In this document: positions 55,480 to 64,000 of the stretch, piece by piece
Layout: every line of letters begins with the position of its first letter
How positions within the stretch are numbered: position 1 is the first letter of the stretch
Source of the DNA: Ustilaginoidea virens
Taxonomy: Eukaryota > Ascomycota > Sordariomycetes > Hypocreales > Clavicipitaceae
Direction: 5' to 3'
Assembly (NCBI RefSeq): GCF_000687475.1
Contig: NC_057322.1
Span: 1,054,001 to 1,118,000, forward strand
Length of the DNA stretch: 64,000 bases
Notes under the pieces: generated by a model
Told to the model about the DNA's origin: nothing
Seen by the model: the letters and a program-made list of their open reading frames with translations, nothing else
Database searches by the model: none
Program-made: the position numbers and the translations under genes

Positions 55480-57144
55480 TCAATCCAGCTCCTCGACGAA
55501 ATCGTCAGGCAGCTCTTCGAATCTCCCTTCGTGGAGTGCTTTCTCAACGGGATTCTGTACGTTGATAACGCCAGTCTTTTTAAGCCTAGCAAAGCCGTTA
55601 GTTTCGCATTGTCCAAAAGACTGACTGCACCACAAAGGGCGTACATACCGTTCAAAAAGAACAAAAAGTCGCTCAGCCTCCCGCTCCTTCTCCTCCTCTG
55701 TCATTTCTGGCGTCTCAGCAAACTTCTCCTTGTCCAGAAATTGACCAGTAATGGGATTCACAGGTTTCTGCGCTCCATTGGTGTCACACGCGTCGAAAGT
55801 TGCTGATAGCGATGCGGGTACCGGGACGTTGTTTCGAAGCAAAAAACCCGATGCAAAACCGTAGCCAACATTTTGGACAAACTTCGATGCGTCCTTGTCT
55901 GAAAGGTCGAAAAGGAGGTGAGAAATGGCGTCTCGCAAAGCTGGAGCAGTGACGTTCGTGGAGTTATGGAGCACCTTCGATGGCAAAGAATCTCCACGAC
56001 CTAGCACGCCTTGACGATCCTGGGCAGTCGGCAGCAACCATTCCTGCATTGATTGGCGGACGGGCTGGGGCGCAATTTCATAGAATTTGGAAAGGAGGCT
56101 CACGACAGGAGTCACAACAGTTTCAAGGTCGTTGCCACTATAGGCCCTAATTCCTTTATCGAGCAGGTGCACGAGTCTTGACGTCACCTTGTTTGGATTT
56201 TCGGTTGCAAATAGTACCGTTTGGTGCTGGTCAGCATGGAGATCCACATTCAGGAGTGAGTTCACCAAGGGACCGAAGGGGGGCTCCAGAGGCGCGGCAT
56301 CGGATATATCCTGCTTCCAGAGCAGAGCGATAACATGGGATATGGCTGGGGTGAACATGCCCACTTTTGCTTTACAGAAGTGCGTCGCGTTGAACATCAA
56401 CTTCAAAGTCTCTCCTAGAGCCATGCTTTCCATGGGGTCTAGTTTCTGTTCCTGCTGATGTGATAGGACCGTCACGTGGCGTTCCAAGTTATTGACAATA
56501 TGTTCAGCCAGCTGATGGTTTTCGATCAAGTCCGTCAAATCAATAGTGGTGCCGTATGTGGAGAGAAAAAGAATCCTGGAGAGGAGGAACTCGTTGTCCC
56601 AGTTGTCCACCTTAAGTTGATGGCAAGCTTGCGCTGCATACCCTTGGTCGACAAACATTTGACGTGTGTCTGGCTTCAGAAGCATAGCATTGGCCAGGAC
56701 TCGCAAGGCAGCCCTCGACGTCTCACTTGGCGCGTCGTAAAAGGAGTACCGTAGAAGCATCGTGATTCCCTTGACGAAAAGTTAGTGGCAAGAAAAAAGA
56801 GTCATCAAGAGCCATCACGAACACCTTTGGTGAATATAGGATCGGCATAATTGGCATCTCTTCCATATATCTTAAGCTCCTCGAGGGCATCGTTGCGATC
56901 TGTGACCTAAAAGTCAGATTTTTCCCCATGGGGTGCATAGAACTGCAGCGACCTACCCTTTGGCAGCAGCGAGATATTTTCGAGATCATCGCTGAGTTTG
57001 TTGACCAGATCTGTGACCGCTTGTAGCTTGGCTGGTTGAAAAGATTAGGGACGGCGAAGAGAGAGATGGACAGAAATCTGCTCGGGTTCCCGTGGTTAAG
57101 AACTCACCAGGCCCAGAGGCAGTGCCCATCGTTGTGGCAGTCAT
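55480..57144 (-). CDS. ric8: Ric8/synembryn, guanine nucleotide exchange factor and chaperone for G-alpha
   Basis: Non-receptor GEF and folding chaperone for heterotrimeric G-alpha subunits, cytosolic. Five exons (57144-57108, 57031-56957, 56899-56823, 56769-55649, 55585-55480) give 471 aa. Landmarks are LQAVTDLVNKLSDDLENISLLPKDRNDALEELKIYGRDANYADPIFT, YSFYDAPSETSRAALRVLANAMLLKPDTRQMFVDQG, SRILFLSTYGTTIDL, GETLKLMFNATHF, PFGPLVNSLLNV and PVVSLLSKFYEIAP. PALRDAISHLLFDLSDKDASKFVQNVGYGFASGFLL and NPITGQF follow, with an acidic C-terminal FEELPDDFVEELD. The intron after exon 3 uses a GTTCGT donor by phase. The last intron (63 nt) is in frame without a stop, so retention would add 21 residues inside the conserved FERLKKTG segment. 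Confidence 0.93.
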
Positions 57145-58605
57145 GATGAGTCGACGTCGACTCTCAGCCTCAGCGTACAAATCTCGGTATTTGTGGCGTC
57201 GATGGATCAGAGCACATGCGTCCGTAGTTGGTCCCCAAGTGCTAGCAGTTTACCAGGGCAGACTGCGTAGACGACTGGAGATAATGCAATGCAAGAACGA
57301 CGTTTACAGTCGGTAACCATCAAATCGCAGTCGCGTCGCAAACTTTAGTGTCGGTCTTCCGAACACATTTGGAATAATATCCCGCGCATGTCTTTCTTCT
57401 GATATGAGGCCTGACGAAGGCGACAGAAAAGGAACAGAATCGGACTACTTGACGGACTTGGTTCGAAAGCCCGAAGTTCAAACCGCCAGACAGACGCCTC
57501 CCCCACCCAATGAAAGGGGCAGCCGAGACATAATAGTGGATATTGCACTGCAACCTTTAAAGGCACAATACAGGGGTGGACCGATTCACCTAATCGGTCT
57601 GGTACTTTCTGCGGCGTAAATGATTGAAAAGGAAATTAAGGGTCCGCAGGCTAATGGTAGGGGGCGGGGAAATAGTATTCACTGAGTAGAATGGTGACAT
57701 TATCAAAAACCCGTCGCCCTACCATGTGGCAATGCATAAAAGGACAGCTTGTCGTCGAGGGTAACGATTGGCCAAGCATATGCACTGTGCTGTGCATGCT
57801 GCACACGAGGTAAAAACAGAGGGCAGGTGAGAAGAACAGATGAGATCTTGCTTTAGAATCACTGGAGCAGTTGGAACTTCAAGGACATGGAACAACAACT
57901 GGGCGTGCTTTTTACCCGCTGGCTATTTGAAAGCGCTCCGGGTAAGACAGAAATATTGGGAATAAACTAAAGTAAGAGTTGAATTCACAGCTCAGAACCA
58001 TTGACAATATTTGAAAGGGATCTCACGCTTCAAAGAGCCTGGCTTTATGCATGATCCTAAGACCCATTTCCAGGGTGGGGCTCAGCAGCCCGATGGGCCA
58101 CTGAGGTTGAGCTATCTGACCCGACACTTTAGGCCCCATCATGAAAGTCGCGCCTAGGCGCAGCTTGCACGCGTTTTCGTGAGCGTGGCCTGGCCGCGTT
58201 TATGGATCATCGGCATGATGTTCCAGGTCTCGTAGTTCTCAAGCCGAAGAAGGGGAGAGCCGTCTGCAATCCTATCTTTTTATTCATCTTGCCTTTTTTC
58301 ACCAACTAGCTCTCATCGCGGCCGTTCCATGTCTAACAGCCTGCATACACCGCGCCTGTCGATTTGCTGCTTCTCCTGAACCATCTGCAAAGTACGTTTC
58401 ATCGGACGAACTTTGTTCAACCGCCTCTTGCCTTCCGCGCCCGCACTTCAACCTACCTGCACCCAATACGTCCGTACTTTTCCAACCAGCCAGCCCATAC
58501 TAATGACTCGGGCAGTTTCTGTATCGCACGACGCTACATGGCTCTCTCTGAGATTACCGGCCAATTACTTGCTCTCTAGATTGTCCCTGCTGCCTCGCAG
58601 CAGTT
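57145..58605. other. divergent intergenic region
   Basis: Between the ric8 and rif1 starts. The rif1 leader from about 58260 is pyrimidine-rich. No supported gene. Confidence 0.45.
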
Positions 58606-61600
58606 ATGGCATCTTCAGCAGCCTCGGCCCCTTCTACCAATATTCTCGAATCGCTGCCAGCTCGGCCGCCAACGCCTCCGCGCGAGGCTCCTGACAGGGT
58701 GGACATTGCTCCCAAGTCAGTCGCGCATCGAAACCTAGCCTTCGATCCCGAACTGAGTCTCCAAACGCCCCCAAACGTGAATTCACTCACAACTCCTGTC
58801 GCAACAAGCTCCAACCCAAACTCTAGCCGCACCCGCAAAAAAGTCGAGTGGTCGGCCCATACAGAGTACCGGGAAGCGCCCTTTTATCACAACAGCTTGA
58901 AACTCAACAAGTCGTCCCCTCCTCTCCCTGCTCCATCATCAGCGACTTCGAAACCCGTCAAGAGTATTCTCAAGCCCACTTCGTCTCCGAACCCCCTAAC
59001 TTCCTCCGTAACGAACCAGCTCAATGGACCGATATTGCCGGTAAACATAATCGAGATGCTCGACTCGACAATTAAACAGCTGGCCGGCTCGGATCGGGAT
59101 TCAAAGCTGGATGCCTACATGATGCTCTCTCGAGCGCTCAAAGCCTCAAACAACCTCCCAGATCGCGTTGCCCTGCAGGGGAAAATGAGTTTATTCATGC
59201 AGTTTATTCAGCGCGACATCACCACCAGAGCAGGAAACGGAAGTCTCGACTCCTCTTTAATCAACCATTCTCTAACGTTGTTGGCTACTTTCCTTCACTT
59301 TCCTGCTATTGCGGCTACCTTGACTGTGGATTTCGGCATTTTCATCATAGATCACTCTGTCCGCTCATTCGAAGATGAAAAATTGCCAAAAGATGTGATC
59401 AGGCACCTCATGCAAGTAGTTGCCTTTCAAGACTTTTCTCCCAAGGTCATGACGTTTGATAGGGTAGGCCGGCTTGTGAATTCTTTGCATAGAATTGAGA
59501 AACACCTCAAAGGCAAGAGTATTATTCTAAGCCGCCTACACATCTACAAGCGCCTCGTGAAGCAATCTCGGACTCATATGGCAGCTCACAGTGACTGGCT
59601 GAAGGATCTGTTTACCGACTTGCTCAGTTCAGTAAGAGATATTCGCACGCAAGCCATCACCTTGGGAACGGAGGCTGGCTTTGCCCTTCGATCGCAAAAA
59701 AATGTTTTGCGAAAGGTGACCGATATATTTCAAGCATGCGACGACAATGAGGCTTATATTGATTTCTACATCAAGAGACTGCAAGGAATGCTCAAGGAGA
59801 AGCAGTCTAGCTCTGCAGTTCCCCAGATCTGGCGCGTGGTTATCCTCTTCCTCCGTTGTCCACTTGACCGATGGCAATATTATGGGCCTTGGATGACCCT
59901 GGTGCAGTCTGCCTTCAACATGACGGACAATTTGACCAAACAAGAAGCCAATTTCGCATGGAATCATTATGTCTATATGTCAGTTTCCGATGCCAAGCTG
60001 AGCCCGAAAGCAATCGGTACTCTCTGCCAGCCTCTACTTAGCCAATTACGGAGGAAGTCGAACCCTAAACAGCAAGACGAAGCGATCAAGCTACGAAACA
60101 TTGTGATTGGTGGAATCTGCAATTTATACTACTACGCTTTCGCCCCCGGAAACGGCAAATATACCCCTGATATGCTGTGGGAAGTCACGGTCCAGCCAGT
60201 CATAAGCCAACTCGCCGAACTTGATCACAGATCTGACACCCTTGGAGACGAAATCATGCAAGCAGCCAGATTGCTTGTAGGCCTTCTCGACGCAACTACG
60301 CCCCGAATATGGAGACAAGATCGTATAATGGAAATGCCTCCTGTTAAATCAGATGAACTGCCTGGAATTGACTCCAAGTGGACAAGGAAAAATTGCGACA
60401 AAGTATTGGACTCTGTCGGTCCAATTGTTCTCCAGAAGTTTTACGATCTTGCCAATAAAGATAGCCTGGTTTACAGGCTGTGGCAGGCCCTTATTCATTC
60501 CGTCATGGTCGCCTCCGCAAAGGACATTAAAGTGTCCGATGATACCACCAAATTTGTTGGTTGTGCTCTTCGACTACTAGCAAATGCGTTGACGACAGAA
60601 GCTTCCCGGTCAAATGCATCGAATGCGAAGTTTCTTTCCAGCATCTCAAACTTCATCCAACTCCTGGTTAACGGCTTAGGTATCCTACCATTCACGGAGA
60701 AGAAACTTTCCATGGCCATACCGAACACTTCTGAACCAGCATCCACGCCATTACAGAAGCCATATCCAGCAGAGAAACCTCGCGAGCTTGTGCGTATGCC
60801 GTTGCATCACCTGTACGTCATGCTTTCTTCTATTTCCTCTGATCTATTCAGAGATATGGATCTTATGAGCTTCTTTCGCTCCACATTTGAACCCTTTTTG
60901 AAAGGCAAAAGTGCCAAAGGTCGATTCGAAATGGCAGCGGAGCTACTGCGGCTAATACCTCGATATCATCCATCACGTTTCGAGCCTTGGGCGTTGGCGG
61001 CTGAGTGTGCCAAGTTATGGGTTGACAAGCATGCGTCGACGGATAGCCAACCCAATTCAAGCATGATTCTTGGACCAGAATACCAGGAAATTGTGTCTTT
61101 ACTCAAGCAAGGTCTTACGACACACGCAGATATGCCATCAAGCCATTGGCTAGCGTTATTTCGTTCCTTGACGGGGCATATTTCCAGTAACTTTGGAGAT
61201 GCTGGCTGCTATCTAGTATTTGTGGAGCCACTAGCCAAAGCAATCCTTGACCTGACTGGCGACACTGTTGAAGAACCGGCAAACTTGTTATGTCAAGCTG
61301 TGAATGGCCTATTCACTGACGCAAGACTTCCCCGTGATAGACATGTTTTGGAAGCGGCGAGGTCTAAACTTTGGGGGGCTCCACCGATGTTGTGCAAGGG
61401 CGGCTTGACTGAACCTATGGACAGCTTGTACAAAGTCGGCAACCATTTCTTGAATTGGTTGTACAATAATTGCGGCGAAAACCCCGACAAAATTGCAACC
61501 GCCATGTCCCTGTTGAAGTCTATCGATCGTTTCACTGAACAGAACATGGCACAGTTTGGACTAATACCCGTAACCAAATTGGAAAGCGGATTGAGCGTGT

Positions 61601-63808
61601 GGATAGAGGACAAGAATGCTCATCTTGCATCAGTTCATAAGTCTGTCTTGCTCCAAACTGTAAGTTACCACCGATGTCATGATGGATGCCCTCACTAACT
61701 TCCTTGACTTGAAGACCATCACTCTGTGGGATCGCGTCTGTTGCCATATCGCCAAACAAGGACGGCTAGAGAAGCAGGACAGAGATCAAATCACACTTCT
61801 CCTCGAGGCCGGTTTCAAGAGCACGCAAGCGATAATCCTTCAGAGAACTGCGGCGTTATGGAACGTCATTGTTAATGATGAGGAGGATGCAGCAGGATAC
61901 GCGAATTCTTTGTTATCAATCATCTCGTCCATTCAATCCAAAGGCGACGCGCTTTTACCACTTGATTTCACTGCCCACAGTGAATATGGTGCCCCATGCC
62001 TGAACCCGCTGCAGAAAGAGTCGGCTCTTATCAATCCGCCGTTGGCATCAATTACTGAAAACGCTAGCGAGTCTTCTCAATCTCCAGTAACGACTATGCC
62101 ACGGCGTGCTGTAACTAGGAGGACACCAGAGCTTATCACAAGCTCAGCAAAACGAGCGAGCACACCACGCCTCCGACACAACAACTCGCAAATACAATTT
62201 GAGCCCATCATATCGTCTTCGCCTCCGCAGGACGATTCGCAGCACCTTACTGAGCGTCAGAAAGAGGTTCGAGAAAGGCAGCGAGAAACCACCGCATTAT
62301 TCTCTGAGGGTCAAACGACCCCGCAGGGAGATTCAGATAGCTTGCCAGGTCCAGGCAAGGAACGGATTAACCCATCTGAGAGCAGCGAACAGATTCAAGA
62401 GAGTACTCCAAAGCGCAGCAAGTCTTTTGAAGACGCGATCACTTCCACGCCCACTCCTAGACGTGGCGAGGTCATTCAAATGGATGATTTCAACGACCCA
62501 CCATCTTCGCCACTCTTGCCTCGTCCATACCCTCTACTTTCGGAGATCCAGTCTCGGTCGCGTGCGGGCGGCGCCATGGAAAGTTGGGAGTTTTCGTCCC
62601 CTCCAGGATCTCCTACTGGCCACCAACAGCCAGAATATGCAGACCTGCCGTCAGCTTTCCCTTGTACAAGTGGATCACCAAGTAAATCTCATGAGCTACC
62701 AAAAAAGCGCAGGCGTGTCTCTTGTCAATCTCTCACCCCTGCAAATGCTGAAACTCCGGCGGACAGCAAGCACGCCGAAACCGTCACAGCTAATAGAAAT
62801 CAGGCTACGACCTCCGCACCAGTTGTAGGTGTTACCACACGCGCAAGAAGAGCTCTTCAAAGAGCCGGCATGGAAGAACAGGTATCTGCGGAAGCAAGAT
62901 CCGCGGAACGACGATCTGGAAGACGAGCGGAAGCAAAAGTCAAGAGGGATGACGAGACTGATTCAAATCTGCGCTCTACTTCAGGGGTGGAGAAGTTTAT
63001 CAAGCAGGAAACTACAGACGCTGCGCTGCCATTGCAATCTACTTCTCGGCCAATCAAACGTCATGCATGCAACAAGGTATATGACGATTCCACTGTTTCC
63101 CCAGAGAAACCGGAAACAGCACCACGACAAATATCAAGCCAGGTAGTACCGTCCACACCAATTGAACCTCCCCATAGCATCGCCTCGAGTGTTCCACGCA
63201 GGAAGAGGAAGCGAGGGGCGAGGAATGGAGGAAATCGCATTAAGAGGCGACGCTCTGTTGAGATTGATGTCCAAGAGTCTCCGACACCTGCCACGCCTGG
63301 TTTCCAAAACGAACGAGCGGGGGGAGTTGAAACCAGGAGCGGCCTTCGTAGGCGACAGGAGCAGGCTGCTGTTGATGAACGCAAGATAAGGCGCAAGGAA
63401 TCCGAGCGACAGTCCGTTGATCTCTGCATTAACTTGGACAGCGGAGATACCGATGACGAGGTTGTTTCTCAGCTGGTAACGGAATCAAATGCTGCATCCC
63501 AAAGTATGTCTGACAAGGCGGAGGCCATCGACACGGAGCTGAGCGCGGCCTCGAAGTCCGAGGCGCAGCTGAAATTAGCGGAAGATAACATACGGTCGGC
63601 CCCTAATGAAGAAGAGAAGATGTCGATCATTGAAACCCTGCGTAATGACCTGGAGCAGATGCGCGGCTTGTCTCTCACTCGGGCAGAGGTTTACCAAGTA
63701 GAGGATATCTTGATGGACATGAAGCGTGAGCTTTTCGAAGCTGAAAGACGAGGACGAAGAGAACGAGGGTCTGGACGATCAAGAAAGAGAAAGTTGAGAG
63801 ACGAGTGA
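58606..63808 (+). CDS. rif1: Rif1 telomere and replication-timing regulator
   Basis: Chromatin protein that recruits PP1 to restrain replication origin firing and acts in telomere length control. Two exons, 58606-61659 and 61715-63808, give 1715 aa. The N-terminal 130 residues are disordered and carry KKVEW (79-82, RVxF-type) and SILK (120-123), the two PP1-docking motifs. The Rif1 N-terminal HEAT-repeat domain follows from about residue 145 (DSKLDAYMMLSRALKASNN, HSLTLLATFLHFPAIAATL, LSRLHIYKRLVKQSR, DIRTQAITLGTEAGF, QIWRVVILFLRCPLDRW). The C-terminal 550 residues are low-complexity, rich in SP/TP sites and basic blocks (KKRRRVS, RRKRKRGARNGGNRIKRRR), then a Glu-rich helix and a basic end. 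The terminal GAC-GAG-TGA overlaps a perfect GTGAGT donor, so a further exon beyond the window cannot be excluded. Confidence 0.9.
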
Positions 63809-64000
63809 GTCCCTCGAGGGTTGGGTAGGAGCGGGGTTACTATGCGCATGAACTGGTTCATCGGCGTTCGTAAAGAGTTTATTCCCTCTGAGTTGCTTGA
63901 CGTTGTCGGTGTTCAGGCGGGACATATATTTTGGAGGACATTTTCATGCATCACGGAAATAGGACATGGGCTCATTATTGCATCACACATAAGCTGGCGC

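Noticed and set aside
1..64000. Biosynthetic gene cluster, intact transposon or CRISPR array
   Set aside because: No core synthase, transposase, reverse transcriptase or regularly spaced repeats were found; most genes are dispersed housekeeping genes.

Overview
The window is nuclear DNA of a filamentous ascomycete, most likely a sordariomycete and probably a member of Hypocreales. It shows many short spliceosomal introns (mostly 50-130 nt, GT-AG with CTAAC/CTGAC-type branch sites), dispersed genes on both strands without operons, and a typical euascomycete gene set: class I myosin with a DEDW tail, Pfa4, rhodopsin-fold and RPEL proteins, and a Rif1 with N-terminal PP1-docking motifs. I cannot name the species. 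I rebuilt exon structures by hand from reading-frame phase and splice signals. For every multi-exon gene reported complete, the phases sum to a whole number of codons, except that the 5' end of the GT90 gene is unresolved.

Layout, left to right: kynurenine 3-monooxygenase (-, cut by the left edge); methionine aminopeptidase 1 (+); cornichon/Erv14 cargo receptor (+); a GT90/CAP10-like membrane glycosyltransferase (-); Pfa4 palmitoyltransferase (+); class I myosin (-); an RPEL-repeat protein (+); an MFS transporter of the anion:cation symporter type (-); a 2.4 kb repeat-bearing gap; a rhodopsin-domain membrane protein (+); RNase P subunit Rpp1 (-); a zinc-ribbon protein (+); a sterol-glucosyltransferase-like GT1 protein with a broken ubiquitin-interacting tail (-); Sec61 beta (-); a Psr-type phosphatase (-); a small Cys-rich protein (-); a peroxisomal ABC half-transporter (+); xylose reductase (+); Sds22 (-); a BTB protein (+); a Csn12/PCI protein (-); ribosomal protein eL20 (+); a GNAT acetyltransferase (+); Ric8 (-); and Rif1 (+). 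Most are conserved housekeeping genes. There is no secondary-metabolite cluster, no intact transposon, no CRISPR array and no recognisable tRNA.

Functional links are loose: secretory pathway (Erv14, Sec61 beta, Pfa4, myosin I), PP1 control (Sds22, Rif1), and lipid or sterol metabolism (ABC transporter, GT1).

The unusual content is mostly in gene architecture. First exons consist of only ATG (myosin I, Sec61 beta) or ATGG (eL20). Three introns can only be reconciled as GC-AG (Erv14, MFS, xylose reductase). Conserved coding tails lie behind an in-frame TAG in the RPEL gene and in the GT1 gene. There is also a 39-nt intron, an unannotated-looking 76-residue eight-cysteine protein sharing an 80-bp divergent promoter with the ABC transporter, a diverged three-copy repeat at 20.7-21.8 kb, and an intergenic excess of the palindrome AGGTACCT.
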